Positions 1 to 8,139 of a stretch of DNA of 51,285 nt are shown in pieces. The position numbers and the translations under genes were made by a program. Source of the stretch: an uncultured Roseovarius sp. GTDB taxonomy: Bacteria > Pseudomonadota > Alphaproteobacteria > Rhodobacterales > Rhodobacteraceae. Numbering within the stretch: the stretch's first letter is position 1; each line of letters opens with the position of its first letter. The notes beneath the pieces were generated by a model, which saw nothing but the letters and a program-made list of their open reading frames with translations, was not told where the DNA came from and made no database searches. Where the stretch lies: assembly GCF_913054395.1 (NCBI RefSeq), contig NZ_CAJXIP010000006.1:1-51285 (forward strand), given 5' to 3'.

Positions 1-22
1 CAGACGTGTGCTCTTCCGATCT
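1..22. other. Illumina TruSeq adapter remnant (not genomic)
   Basis: The first 22 bases equal the 3' end of the standard TruSeq read-2 adapter, ending in GCTCTTCCGATCT. Genomic sequence starts at about base 23. This marks the window start as a contig end with untrimmed library sequence. Confidence 0.96.
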
Positions 23-39
23 ATGGCCGTTTGATCTGT

Positions 40-83
40 CGTCACAACGGCTTCCTGGCGTGGCGATATAACTTATTGGAGCG
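40..83 (+). promoter_or_regulatory. SAM/SAH riboswitch in the metK leader
   Basis: The segment fits the small SAM/SAH riboswitch class described upstream of metK in Rhodobacterales. Stem P1 is CGTCAC (40-45) paired with GTGGCG (60-65), with one G-U pair. The loop holds the conserved core AACGGCTTCCTGGC (46-59). A downstream ATTGGAGCG (75-83) contains the metK Shine-Dalgarno and can pair with GCTTCC (50-55) as a pseudoknot. Ligand binding would hide the ribosome site and lower MetK synthesis when SAM or SAH is plentiful. The start codon follows 5 bases later. The promoter lies beyond the contig edge. Confidence 0.93.
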
Positions 84-88
84 TTTTC

Positions 89-1255
89 ATGGCAAGACAG
101 AACTATCTCTTCACCTCCGAGTCCGTCTCGGAAGGGCATCCCGACAAGGTGTGTGATCGCATCTCGGACGCCATCCTTGATGCCTTTCTCGCCGAAGAAG
201 CCAATGCGCGGGTGGCCTGTGAAACCTTCGCCACCACCAACTGTGTCGTGGTCGGCGGTGAGGTTGGTCTGTCGGATCCTCAGCGTCTCAAGACCTTCAT
301 GGGCGGGGTCGAGGATATCGTGCGCGATTGCGTGCGCGATATTGGTTATGAGCAGGATAAATTCCACTGGGAGAACCTGGCGTTCCAGAATCTCTTGCAT
401 CCGCAATCGGCACATATCGCGCAGGGCGTGGACCGCGACGGCGCCGGTGATCAGGGAATCATGTTCGGCTATGCCGTCGATGAAACGACCGAGCTGATGC
501 CGGCCCCCATTCTCTATTCACACGCGATCCTCAAGCGTCTGGCGGAGGTGCGCAAATCCGGGGTCGAGCCGACATTGGGGCCGGATGCGAAATCGCAGCT
601 GACCCTGCGCTATGAAGACGGCCGCCCGGTCGAGGTGACACAGCTTGTGCTTTCGACCCAGCACACCGACGAAACCCAGACCAGCGATGACATCCGCGCC
701 ATTGTCGAGCCCTATATTCAAGAGGTTCTGCCGGCGGGCTGGCTGACCGGGAAAACCGAATGGTGGGTGAATCCAACCGGCACCTTCGTGATCGGCGGAC
801 CGGATGGCGATGCGGGCCTGACCGGGCGCAAGATCATCGTGGACACCTACGGTGGCGCGGCCCCGCATGGCGGCGGCGCGTTCTCGGGCAAGGACCCGAC
901 CAAGGTGGACCGCTCGGCGGCCTATGCGGCGCGCTATCTGGCGAAAAACGTCGTGGCCTCCGGCCTTGCGAAACGCTGTACCCTTCAGCTTAGCTATGCG
1001 ATCGGCGTGGCCAAACCGCTGTCGATCTATGTCGATACCCATGGCACCGGCGAGGTGCACGACATGCAGATCGAAAAAGCGGTCGAGGCCTGCATGGATC
1101 TGACCCCGCGTGGTATCCGCGAGCATCTCGATCTGTGCCGCCCAATCTATTCACGCACGGCGGCCTATGGCCATTTCGGCCGCGCGCCCGAGGCCGACGG
1201 CGGCTTTAGCTGGGAACGAACCGATCTGATCGAGGCCTTGAAAAAGGCTGTTTAA
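89..1255 (+). CDS. metK: S-adenosylmethionine synthase (methionine adenosyltransferase)
   Basis: MetK makes S-adenosylmethionine from methionine and ATP in the cytosol, releasing phosphate and pyrophosphate. The 388-residue length is normal for the bacterial enzyme. The methionine/ATP-binding GHPDK is at residues 16-20, the signature GAGDQG at 118-123, and the glycine-rich phosphate loop GGGAFSGKD at 261-269. The three pseudo-repeat domains appear complete. The ATG start is fixed by the riboswitch-embedded GGAG just upstream. The gene stands alone on its strand with a hairpin after it. Regulation by its own product is expected through the leader riboswitch. Confidence 0.98.
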   Translation: MARQNYLFTSESVSEGHPDKVCDRISDAILDAFLAEEANARVACETFATTNCVVVGGEVGLSDPQRLKTFMGGVEDIVRDCVRDIGYEQDKFHWENLAFQNLLHPQSAHIAQGVDRDGAGDQGIMFGYAVDETTELMPAPILYSHAILKRLAEVRKSGVEPTLGPDAKSQLTLRYEDGRPVEVTQLVLSTQHTDETQTSDDIRAIVEPYIQEVLPAGWLTGKTEWWVNPTGTFVIGGPDGDAGLTGRKIIVDTYGGAAPHGGGAFSGKDPTKVDRSAAYAARYLAKNVVASGLAKRCTLQLSYAIGVAKPLSIYVDTHGTGEVHDMQIEKAVEACMDLTPRGIREHLDLCRPIYSRTAAYGHFGRAPEADGGFSWERTDLIEALKKAV

Positions 1256-1263
1256 TCAAGGGG

Positions 1264-1291
1264 TCGGCGCGCGTTCTTCGCGCGCCGGTTT
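1264..1291 (+). terminator. Hairpin terminator after metK
   Basis: CGGCGCGCG (1265-1273) and CGCGCGCCG (1279-1287) form a perfect 9-bp stem with a 5-base loop, extended by a T-G pair. Only a short T run (TTT, 1289-1291) follows, so it may be a weak intrinsic terminator. It lies directly before trmB. Confidence 0.6.
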
Positions 1292-1299
1292 AAGTGTAT

Positions 1300-2013
1300 A
1301 TGACGCGCGACAGACATCCTTCAGGGGCGCCATGGCGCAACTTCTACGGTCGCTTCAAGGGCAAGACACTGCGCCCGAGCCAAGAGGCCTATCTTGACGA
1401 AGATCTGGCGAAACTGTCGCCGGGGGCGGTCGGATGGGACGAGAACCCCGACCGTAACCTCATTGACCTGAAATCGCTTTTCGGTGACAGGGACGTCTGG
1501 CTTGAAATCGGTTTTGGTGGCGGCGAGCACATGGTGCATCAGGCCGTTCAAAACCCCGACGTCGGGATAATCGGCTGTGAGCCCTTCATCAACGGCGTCG
1601 CCATGCTGTTGGGAAAAATCCGCGAGGCCGGGGCGGAAAACATCGCCGTTTATCCCGGCGATGTGCGTCACATGTTTGATGTCCTGCCGGAAAATTCGAT
1701 ATCCCGCGCCTTTCTGCTTTATCCCGATCCATGGCCGAAAAAGCGCCATCACAGACGCCGGTTTGTCACCGAAGAGCATTTAACGCCGCTCTGCAAGGTC
1801 ATGAAAAAGGGTGCCATTTTTCGCGTGGCAACTGATATTCCGGATTATGTCCGCCAGACCCTGGAAGAGGTGCCGCGCCATGGGTTTGAATGGCTCGCTG
1901 AACGCCCCGCCGATTGGCGCGATCCCTGGGATGACTGGATGTCCACGCGCTACGAGCAAAAAGCCCTGCGCGAGGGGCGCGTGCCGCATTACCTGACCTT
2001 CCGCAAGCGCTGA
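1300..2013 (+). CDS. trmB: tRNA (guanine-N7)-methyltransferase
   Basis: TrmB places the m7G46 methyl group on tRNA variable loops using SAM. The SAM-binding glycine motif EIGFGGGEH lies near residues 69-77. The family signature PDPWPKKRHHRRR lies near 142-154, and the C-terminal substrate segment is of the STRYEQKAL type. A GTG two codons upstream (1294) is also possible. I prefer the ATG because the protein then starts MTRDRHPSGAPWRNFYGR, as I recall for relatives. No clear Shine-Dalgarno is visible for either. Placing a SAM-dependent enzyme beside metK is functionally sensible, but a hairpin separates the two. Confidence 0.95.
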   Translation: MTRDRHPSGAPWRNFYGRFKGKTLRPSQEAYLDEDLAKLSPGAVGWDENPDRNLIDLKSLFGDRDVWLEIGFGGGEHMVHQAVQNPDVGIIGCEPFINGVAMLLGKIREAGAENIAVYPGDVRHMFDVLPENSISRAFLLYPDPWPKKRHHRRRFVTEEHLTPLCKVMKKGAIFRVATDIPDYVRQTLEEVPRHGFEWLAERPADWRDPWDDWMSTRYEQKALREGRVPHYLTFRKR

Positions 2014-2062
2014 GCGGCGACGCGCCCGGCTCTTGCGTGTCGGCCTTGTCCTCTGGGCGGGG

Positions 2063-2695
2063 TTAGTCCGGTTCGCCGCCGAAATGTGCCCAGAACTCAT
2101 CGCGCGGATTGCTGCGCGGGAACGGGATATCGGGAACCGGCACCTCCAGGAAGTCGCAGAGCGGCTGCCAGCCGTCTGCGACATGAAACACCAGAAGGCG
2201 GTCGGAGGGAACCTGATCGCGCACCGCCTGATTGTTCGCGCGATAGGCGGCAATCGCACAGTCGCGGTCGGTGTGATCCTCGAAGGTATCCTTCAGGAAC
2301 CAGCCCGACATCGTGCGAAAGATATCATGGATATGTGGCGGCAGGTCCATGTCGGGGGCATTTGTGAAAAACTTGCTGATCGTGGTGCTGAAGCTGTTCC
2401 ACCAGGCGTCTTCCGGGCGTTCGGTGTGGATCACCTTGGCCTCGGGAAAGGCGGTGATGGTCTGTGGCCAGACCGCTGCGCCGGGCCAGTCGACCTGGGC
2501 GTTGTAGCCGTCAAAAACCGCATTCCAATCCACCGGCCGGCCGGCGGATATCGCGGCCCAATGCGCCGGTTGGGCCGGGTTTTCCATGACCTCGACCATA
2601 TGGTGACAGGGCCCGAAGCCAAGATGTTCGAGGGCCAGTTTGGTTGACATTGTTCCGGTGCGTCCGAAACCCGATCCGATAATTTTGAGTGCCAT
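2063..2695 (-). CDS. Sulfotransferase-family protein
   Basis: A 210-residue protein of the small bacterial sulfotransferase group (P-loop fold that uses PAPS as sulfate donor). The N-terminal phosphate-binding loop reads GSGFGRTGT at residues 7-15. A likely 3'-phosphate-binding segment ERPEDAWWNS is at 92-101. The acceptor is unknown. The family includes many uncharacterised members in Roseobacter genomes, so the call is at family level only. The gene is convergent with trmB and lies downstream of argE on the same strand with a gap of about 165 bases. Confidence 0.8.
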   Translation of the reverse strand: MALKIIGSGFGRTGTMSTKLALEHLGFGPCHHMVEVMENPAQPAHWAAISAGRPVDWNAVFDGYNAQVDWPGAAVWPQTITAFPEAKVIHTERPEDAWWNSFSTTISKFFTNAPDMDLPPHIHDIFRTMSGWFLKDTFEDHTDRDCAIAAYRANNQAVRDQVPSDRLLVFHVADGWQPLCDFLEVPVPDIPFPRSNPRDEFWAHFGGEPD

Positions 2696-2860
2696 TGTGA
2701 TACCGCGGCCCGCTTATGCACAAACTGGAGGACAATAGCGGATGCCGTCCCTTTCCGGAGACCTGAAAACCCATATCGTTACGCCTGTCACCCTGACAGG
2801 CTAGGGCGAGGGCGGATTTTTTCCAAGTAAAATTTCGCAAGGCCTGGCCGGGACGGGGGC

Positions 2861-4024
2861 TCAGGCGGCCAGTTTGGTGCCAAGTCGCCCGAGCATGTCC
2901 AGGCATTGCTGAAGCTGGTCGAGTGAGACATATTCATCGGGCTTATGCGCCTGATCAATGGATCCCGGTCCGCAGACCACCGCCGACATGCCGTATTGCT
3001 GAAAGATGCCGGCCTCGGTGCCAAACGGTACAAGGGCTGCGCCATCGGCCCCGGTCAGCTCCATCAGGATCGCCTTGGCCTCGTTCATTTCTGCGGGTTC
3101 CAGCCCGTCAACCTCGCCGATGACTTCGGTCACGATATTGGCGTCTGGGCAGATGCTTCGCATGGCGGGCAACAGCACCTCCTGGCAATACTGGCGCAGG
3201 TCATCCTTGACGAAATTCGCATCCGTAGCCTGTACCGGGCGCATTTCCCACTCGATGCTGGCGTTTGAGGCAATCACGTTATGGGCGACGCCGCCCTTCA
3301 TGCTTCCGGTGTTGATCGTGGTCCAGGGCGGGTCAAAGCGGCTGTTGGCAGGGGCGCGGTCGCGAAGCGCATCCTTGAGCACCAGCAGGCGATTGATATA
3401 GCGCGCGGCATATTCCACGGCATTCACCCCCCGGTCCGGGGCAGAGCCATGCCCGGCAAGTCCGCTGAAATGGGTGGTATATTCATAGCACCCCTTGTGC
3501 CCCTCGATGATGCGCATGCTGGTCGGTTCGCCAATGATTGCCACGCCGGGGCGGATGCCCTTGGCCTTGAGGCTGTCGACAAGGGCCTGCGCCCCAAAGC
3601 ATCCGACTTCCTCGTCATAGGTAAAGGCGAAATGCAGCGGACGGTCCTTGACGTGTCCGGCAAAGACCGGGGCCATGGCGGTGGCGGCGGCGATGAACCC
3701 CTTCATGTCACAGGTGCCGCGCCCATAAAGATGGCCGTCATGTTCAATAAGCTCGAACGGGTCGCTGGCCCAATCCTGTTCCGCGACCGGCACCACGTCG
3801 GAGTGCCCCGACAGGACGATGCCGCCATCGACCTCGGGGCCGATGGTTGCGAAAAGGTTGGCCTTGTGGCCGATCTCGTCATGAAAGATGTCGACCTGCG
3901 CGCCGTGGGATTCCAGCACATGAGCAAGGTAGGCGATCATGTCCAGATTGCTCACTTCTGACACGGTCGGAAAGGCAATCAGGTCACGCAAAAGCGCAAC
4001 GGTATCGGAAAGTTGGGTGCTCAC
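2861..4024 (-). CDS. argE: Acetylornithine deacetylase (M20 family)
   Basis: ArgE hydrolyses N2-acetylornithine to ornithine and acetate in arginine biosynthesis. The 387-residue protein has the M20 dinuclear-metal motifs in order: SGHSD at 72-76 (His74, Asp76), GRGTCDMKG with Asp106, YDEEVG with the general-base and ligand glutamates 138/139, GEPT with Glu166, and a late AHKPDEYV histidine. The dimerisation-domain segment GLAGHGSAP is present. Related M20 amidohydrolases cannot be fully excluded, but the overall sequence is ArgE-like. It has its own promoter region with a palindrome. Confidence 0.9.
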   Translation of the reverse strand: MSTQLSDTVALLRDLIAFPTVSEVSNLDMIAYLAHVLESHGAQVDIFHDEIGHKANLFATIGPEVDGGIVLSGHSDVVPVAEQDWASDPFELIEHDGHLYGRGTCDMKGFIAAATAMAPVFAGHVKDRPLHFAFTYDEEVGCFGAQALVDSLKAKGIRPGVAIIGEPTSMRIIEGHKGCYEYTTHFSGLAGHGSAPDRGVNAVEYAARYINRLLVLKDALRDRAPANSRFDPPWTTINTGSMKGGVAHNVIASNASIEWEMRPVQATDANFVKDDLRQYCQEVLLPAMRSICPDANIVTEVIGEVDGLEPAEMNEAKAILMELTGADGAALVPFGTEAGIFQQYGMSAVVCGPGSIDQAHKPDEYVSLDQLQQCLDMLGRLGTKLAA

Positions 4025-4048
4025 GTCGGAATCCTTGGCGGTTCGGAG

Positions 4049-4070
4049 ATTATGAAAACTGTGTGACAGT
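4049..4070 (-). promoter_or_regulatory. argE promoter with palindromic operator candidate
   Basis: On the minus strand a -10-like CATAAT (complement of 4049-4054) lies 24 bases before the argE start. Immediately upstream, in the would-be spacer, is the perfect palindrome ACTGT-GTG-ACAGT (4058-4070). A repressor bound there would block RNA polymerase. No good -35 is visible. Confidence 0.4.
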
Positions 4071-4336
4071 GTTGGCCCAAAGCCCGCCCGTCAAGCCCCG
4101 TGACGGCATTTTTACGCACCGTTTCAAGGCAAGAGACGGGGCACGCGATGGGTTTTGTCACCGCTGGATGGCCTGCGGCTTTCCGAAATCCATCGCAACC
4201 CGCTTGGTTACCCGGAAATTATGCCGGTTTTGTCAGTTCCCGGTGAAAGACATCTCTTGAAAGGGCCTGAATCGCGCGCGCCATGAGACGCCTGACCCGG
4301 CGGAGCGCCTGCGGCGCGCTCTTTTCGGTTTGAGAA
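4071..4336. other. Intergenic stretch between argE and dtd
   Basis: Together with the argE promoter and the repeat at 4337, this makes up the 366-base gap 4025-4390. I see no gene. There is a 6-bp hairpin CCGTCA/TGACGG (4088-4106) followed by CATTTTT, but no plus-strand gene runs into it. Frames crossing the region lack coding character. Confidence 0.5.
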
Positions 4337-4389
4337 TGAGGGGCGCTGCCCCTCAAACTCCCCGGGATATTTTCGGCAAGAAGAAGGAG
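4337..4389 (+). repeat. Intergenic repeat, copy A (hairpin plus AAGAAG tail)
   Basis: A 53-base unit: hairpin GAGGGGC-GCT-GCCCCTC, then CCCCGGGATATTTT and a tail GCAAGAAGAAGGAG. It matches copy B at 15986-16038 at 46 of 53 positions by hand alignment. It ends one base before the stop codon of dtd on the other strand, so it may serve as the dtd terminator. Confidence 0.8.
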
Positions 4390-4390
4390 T

Positions 4391-4828
4391 TCAGCTTTCC
4401 ATCCAGAGGGTGACGGGGCCGTCGTTGACGAGGCGGACCTTCATGTCGGCGCCGAACCGGCCGGTTTGGGTGGCGATGCCCTGAGCGGCGATTTGGGCTG
4501 CGAAATACTCGTAGAGGCGGCGGCCCTCGACGGGCGGGGCGGCGCGTGAAAAGCCGGGACGGTTGCCGCGGCTTGTATCGGCGGCAAGGGTGAACTGGCT
4601 GATCACCAGGGCCGAGCCTGCTGTGTCCAGGATGGAGCGGTTCATCTTGCCCGCCTCATCGGTGAAGATGCGCAGTTTGGCGATCTTGCTGGCAAGCTGA
4701 TCTGCCTCGACCTCGGTATCGCCCTGCATGGCGCAGATCAGGATCAGCAGGCCGGGGCCGCATTGGCCGATGACCTTTCCGTCAACGGCGACGCTGGCCT
4801 CGGAGACACGTTGCAGAAGGGCGCGCAT
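4391..4828 (-). CDS. dtd: D-aminoacyl-tRNA deacylase
   Basis: DTD removes D-amino acids mis-attached to tRNA, protecting translation from D-residues. The 145-residue size is typical. Both family motifs are present: SQFTL in the middle and NDGPVTL near the C-terminus, whose Gly-cisPro pair enforces chirality. It is the last gene of the long minus-strand run, 9 bases after the nitroreductase stop, with a modest AAGG ribosome site. Confidence 0.95.
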   Translation of the reverse strand: MRALLQRVSEASVAVDGKVIGQCGPGLLILICAMQGDTEVEADQLASKIAKLRIFTDEAGKMNRSILDTAGSALVISQFTLAADTSRGNRPGFSRAAPPVEGRRLYEYFAAQIAAQGIATQTGRFGADMKVRLVNDGPVTLWMES

Positions 4829-4837
4829 GGGGAGCCT

Positions 4838-5509
4838 TTATCTTGGGTCGTAGATTTCTGAGAGATCGGCGCGGCTGGTGCGAAAGCTGTTGGCGGCGTG
4901 ATCGGGGTCGGGCCAACCAAAGGAGATCGCGCAGAGGATCAGGCGGCTGTCGGGCAGGTCGAAATGCGCGCGGATCATCGGCGCATAGGCCGCAACCGAG
5001 GCCTGGGCGATACTGCCAAGGCCAAGTGCCGTCGCCGCCAGCGTGAAGGCGGTGATGAAACCGCCGGTATCCATCGCGCCGTAAGGGCCAAGCGCGGCCT
5101 CGGACTGGATGATGGCGACATGCGGGGCGCCGAAGAAGTGATAGTTTAGCAGGGATTGTTCGGCCCGTGCGGCGCGGTCATGGCGCGCGATTCCCACGGC
5201 TTCGTAGAGTTGCAGCCCGCATTCAAGGCGGCGCGTGCCATGGGCGCCGGGATAGCTTGTGGGCCAGGTCAGGTCGGGTGCGGGCGTGTCGTCTTGCACC
5301 GCCGCGAGCATCGCGTCGCGAAAGCGCGCGGTTTCGGGGCCGTGGGTGACGGTGACCTTCCAGGGCTGAGCGTTGCACCATGACGGAGCACGACCCGCAG
5401 CCATGACGATCTGTTGGATGGTCGCGTCCGGCACCGGATCGGGGCGAAAAGCGCGGCAGGAATAGCGCGCATCGAGCGTGTGGCGCAGGTGGTTGAATTC
5501 ATCTGTCAT
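4838..5509 (-). CDS. Nitroreductase-family FMN oxidoreductase
   Basis: A 223-residue protein of the nitroreductase fold (FMN, NAD(P)H-dependent). The N-terminus carries the FMN-phosphate motif RYSCRAF followed by [10 protein letters not shown], as in this family. The C-terminal part has the usual LGLGSIAQ segment. The start is the ATG at 5507-5509, preceded by AAGAGG. A longer reading to 5581 would run deep into the upstream gene and is rejected. It overlaps the end of the upstream gene by 11 bases, implying translational coupling. The natural substrate is unknown. Confidence 0.88.
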   Translation of the reverse strand: MTDEFNHLRHTLDARYSCRAFRPDPVPDATIQQIVMAAGRAPSWCNAQPWKVTVTHGPETARFRDAMLAAVQDDTPAPDLTWPTSYPGAHGTRRLECGLQLYEAVGIARHDRAARAEQSLLNYHFFGAPHVAIIQSEAALGPYGAMDTGGFITAFTLAATALGLGSIAQASVAAYAPMIRAHFDLPDSRLILCAISFGWPDPDHAANSFRTSRADLSEIYDPR

Positions 5510-6548
5510 TCGAGGCCTCTTGCGCGCCGTTCCATGTGTCCGACAGGCGGTAGCCAAGCGGCCAGGGATCATCGGGGTCAAGCATCAGGTTGTGGGTTCC
5601 GGTGATCCAGGCCTGACCGGAGATTTCGGGCAGGATCGCGGCGGTGCCGCCCAGATCCAGCGCGTCAGCAATGATACCGTCAAAGCGCGAGCCGATCAGC
5701 GAGGTCGCGCTATAGCGGTCGCCAAGGCCCATCTCGCCGCGTGCGTGCAAAAGCGCCATGCGTGCCGAGAGTGCGGTGCCGGTGGGCGAGCGGTCGATCT
5801 TGCCGGGGCGGATCGCCACGGCGTGGCGTGCCTCAAGGCCGGTCGAGGTGCGTTTGGGCGCGGTGGCGAAGAGGCAAAAAGAGAAATGGCGCCAGTCGGG
5901 ATTTGTCGGGTGATGAAAGCCGAGTTGTTCGGTCGCGGCGGCGCTGATGCGGGTGCCAAGCTCTGCCAGGTGACGCGCAGCGCCCGGCACAAGGTCAAGC
6001 CCAAGCGCCGGTGCATCGACCACCACGAAGCTGTCGCCGCCAAAGGCCGTGTCGACGGTGATATTGCCCAGTCCCGGCAGGTCGAGCCTTGCGTCAAGGC
6101 GTGCGGCGAAGGAGGGCAGGTTTTGCAGGTGGATGCGTGTGACCTTGCCCTCTGAACATTCGGCGCGCACCGCCACAAGGCCGCCGGGCGCCTCGAGCGT
6201 CAGGCGGGTTTCAGGCTCTGACATCTCAAGGATGCCGGTTTCCAAAAGCACGGTCGCCACGCAGATCGTGTTCGAGCCCGACATCGGCGGGGTGTCGGCG
6301 GGTTCCATGATGACAAAGCCCATGTCGGCGCGTGCATCGGTTGGCGGCACCAGAAGGTTCACGTGGCGAAATACGCCGCCGCGTGGTTCATTCAGAACGA
6401 ATTGGCGCAGTTTGTCGTCGCGGGCGATGAAGCGGGATTTTTCCCACATCGTCGCGCCGGGGGGCGGGGCCACGCCGCCGGTGATGACATCGCCCACTTC
6501 GCCGCCTGCATGGGCAGATACGATCTGGATGTTGCGGCTTGATCGCAT
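5499..6548 (-). CDS. Proline racemase superfamily protein (hydroxyproline epimerase/dehydratase type)
   Basis: A 349-residue member of the proline racemase superfamily, whose members racemise proline, epimerise 4-hydroxyproline or dehydrate trans-3-hydroxyproline. The first catalytic motif reads PPMSGSNTI, with Ser90 where racemases have Cys. The second reads [11 protein letters not shown], with Thr256 where racemases have Cys. Thr in the second place is known from trans-3-hydroxy-L-proline dehydratases, so dehydration or another non-racemase reaction is more likely than proline racemisation. It sits 3 bases after the zinc-ribbon gene in one apparent operon. No other hydroxyproline catabolism gene is nearby. 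Confidence 0.88.
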   Translation of the reverse strand: MRSSRNIQIVSAHAGGEVGDVITGGVAPPPGATMWEKSRFIARDDKLRQFVLNEPRGGVFRHVNLLVPPTDARADMGFVIMEPADTPPMSGSNTICVATVLLETGILEMSEPETRLTLEAPGGLVAVRAECSEGKVTRIHLQNLPSFAARLDARLDLPGLGNITVDTAFGGDSFVVVDAPALGLDLVPGAARHLAELGTRISAAATEQLGFHHPTNPDWRHFSFCLFATAPKRTSTGLEARHAVAIRPGKIDRSPTGTALSARMALLHARGEMGLGDRYSATSLIGSRFDGIIADALDLGGTAAILPEISGQAWITGTHNLMLDPDDPWPLGYRLSDTWNGAQEASNDR

Positions 6549-6551
6549 GGC

Positions 6552-7658
6552 TCAGAACTCCCCTTGGTTGAGTGCTAGCACATAGCCCACAGCCGCCGCA
6601 ATAACCGCCCCGAAAAGCACGGCAAGGGCGATCTTCCAGGCCGAGTAGGGGCGTTCGCCCTGGACCTGCCCGCTGCGGCCGTTGACGACGAACCGATAGG
6701 TCTTGCCGCGGTATTTATAGGCCGCAAGCCAGACCGGCAGCAGGACATGCTTGAAGGTCACATCGCCGATCCGGGTCTGGATGTCGTGAATCCTCTGGCG
6801 GTCGCCGCCGATGTCAAAGCGCACGTCGCGCGCGATCACCCGGTCCATATGCGCGCGCGCCTCGTCAAACCCGGTTTCAAGGTCGACGGTATACCCCTCG
6901 GCGCGAAACCCGGCGAGGTATTCGGGGCGGTAGGGTTCAAGCGCGGCCAGATCCCAAGGCTCAAGCGCATCGGTGAACCGCTTGGGCAAAGAGGTCGAGG
7001 CCAGGACAAGCACGTCGTCAAAGAACCGCGCCACCCGCCCCGACACCGGGCGCCAGCGGACCTTGGCAACCCGCACCTGATGGGTCTTGCCGTCGCGCCG
7101 CACGCTTTGGTTGACGTAATAAACCGTGCCATGTTCGCCGCGATAGGTCGATTTGGTGTCGGCGTCATAGGTCCAGTAGGGCACATAGATGCCCTCCATC
7201 GCGCGGCCCTTGCGGGCATAGTCGCGCAACCCGTTGGGGGCAAACCACAACCTCCCAAGCCAGTCGGTCATCGCCCTGCGCGCGGTGCCTTCGTCAAGCG
7301 CAAACGGCAGAAGGGCGCGCGGTTTGATGTGGCGGTGGGTGCCGGTGCCGGTGACCACGGGCGAGGCGCAGAACGGGCATTCCCTGGCATGGGTGGCCTC
7401 GTCAAGCTCGACCTGTGCGCCACAGCTTGTGCAGGTGGTGACGCGGGTTTCCTCGATCTCCTGCTCGGGCAGTCGGGCATTGACCGCCTCCTTGAAATCA
7501 AGTTCCCGGATGCCGCCCTGCCACGGGCCGCCGGTGTCTATGGCACAGGTATCGCCGCAGTGGTCACAGACCAGTTGCCCATGATCGGGATCGAACCGGT
7601 AATCGGCGCCACAGCTTTGACAGGGAAAGCGATGCTCCGAAGTCATTCCGGTGGTCAC
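6552..7658 (-). CDS. Double zinc-ribbon, C-terminally membrane-anchored protein
   Basis: A 368-residue protein. Ribbon 1 has Cys13, Cys16, Cys31, Cys34. Ribbon 2 has Cys76, Cys79, Cys94, Cys97. A long beta-rich middle follows with the segment YVPYWTYDADT, and then one membrane helix at about 341-364 near the C-terminus. Its layout recalls Bacillus YdjG, a zinc-ribbon partner of the SPFH protein YdjI in envelope stress, and an SPFH gene lies two genes upstream here. The GTG start overlaps the RidA-like stop (GTGA). A later ATG (7646) is possible. Biochemical role unknown. Confidence 0.8.
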   Translation of the reverse strand: MTTGMTSEHRFPCQSCGADYRFDPDHGQLVCDHCGDTCAIDTGGPWQGGIRELDFKEAVNARLPEQEIEETRVTTCTSCGAQVELDEATHARECPFCASPVVTGTGTHRHIKPRALLPFALDEGTARRAMTDWLGRLWFAPNGLRDYARKGRAMEGIYVPYWTYDADTKSTYRGEHGTVYYVNQSVRRDGKTHQVRVAKVRWRPVSGRVARFFDDVLVLASTSLPKRFTDALEPWDLAALEPYRPEYLAGFRAEGYTVDLETGFDEARAHMDRVIARDVRFDIGGDRQRIHDIQTRIGDVTFKHVLLPVWLAAYKYRGKTYRFVVNGRSGQVQGERPYSAWKIALAVLFGAVIAAAVGYVLALNQGEF

Positions 7659-8059
7659 CCGTTCCAGTTTGCGATGATCGCGTCAGCTTCCAGCTCGATC
7701 AGCCATTCGGGGTTCACGAAACGGTCGATTGCCATGATCGTGTCGACCGGTCGGACATCCGCGAAATACTCCTTGCGGACATCAATGGCTGCTTTCCAGT
7801 TGTCGATGTCGGTCAGGATGACCCGTGTGCGCACCACGTCATGCAGGCCCGATCCGGCTTGCTCCAACGCGGCTTTGATGATCTCGATGCATTGGCGGGT
7901 CTGCATCGCGACGTCCCCGATCCCGACGGTCTTTCCGTCAGCGCCCACCGGCGCCGTGCCGCCGACCGAGATGAAAGGGCCGACGCGCACGGCGCGGCTG
8001 AACCCGACGATGCGTTCCATCGGGTTGTCGTTGGAAATCAGGTCTCGGTCAAAGGTCAT
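7655..8059 (-). CDS. RidA-family protein lacking the deaminase arginine
   Basis: A 134-residue YjgF/YER057c/UK114-fold protein. Canonical RidA hydrolyses reactive enamine/imine intermediates with an arginine in a PARSCVE-type motif. The aligned place here reads PVDTIMA, so that arginine seems absent, while the following ELEADAI strand is kept. Deaminase activity is therefore doubtful. The family also contains binding or divergent-enzyme branches. The ATG has a GGAG ribosome site 9 bases upstream. The gene is 80 bases after the SPFH gene and overlaps the zinc-ribbon gene. Confidence 0.87.
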   Translation of the reverse strand: MTFDRDLISNDNPMERIVGFSRAVRVGPFISVGGTAPVGADGKTVGIGDVAMQTRQCIEIIKAALEQAGSGLHDVVRTRVILTDIDNWKAAIDVRKEYFADVRPVDTIMAIDRFVNPEWLIELEADAIIANWNG

Positions 8060-8139
8060 GGCAGGTCTCCGGGTGCAGGCGCGGTGTGGGATGTGTCCTC
8101 AGTCATGGATCGCGCCGGCCGCATCCCGGCGCATCGGCT

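Noticed and set aside
2033..2647. 204-codon plus-strand frame
   Set aside because: It lies antisense to the sulfotransferase-like gene, whose phosphate-binding motifs support the minus strand.
4088..4113. Hairpin CCGTCA/TGACGG with T run as a terminator
   Set aside because: No plus-strand gene lies upstream, and the 6-bp stem is short. It was kept only as a note in the gap description.
3847..4260. 137-codon plus-strand frame into the argE-dtd gap
   Set aside because: It overlaps argE antisense, has no recognisable motif and a non-coding composition in the gap.
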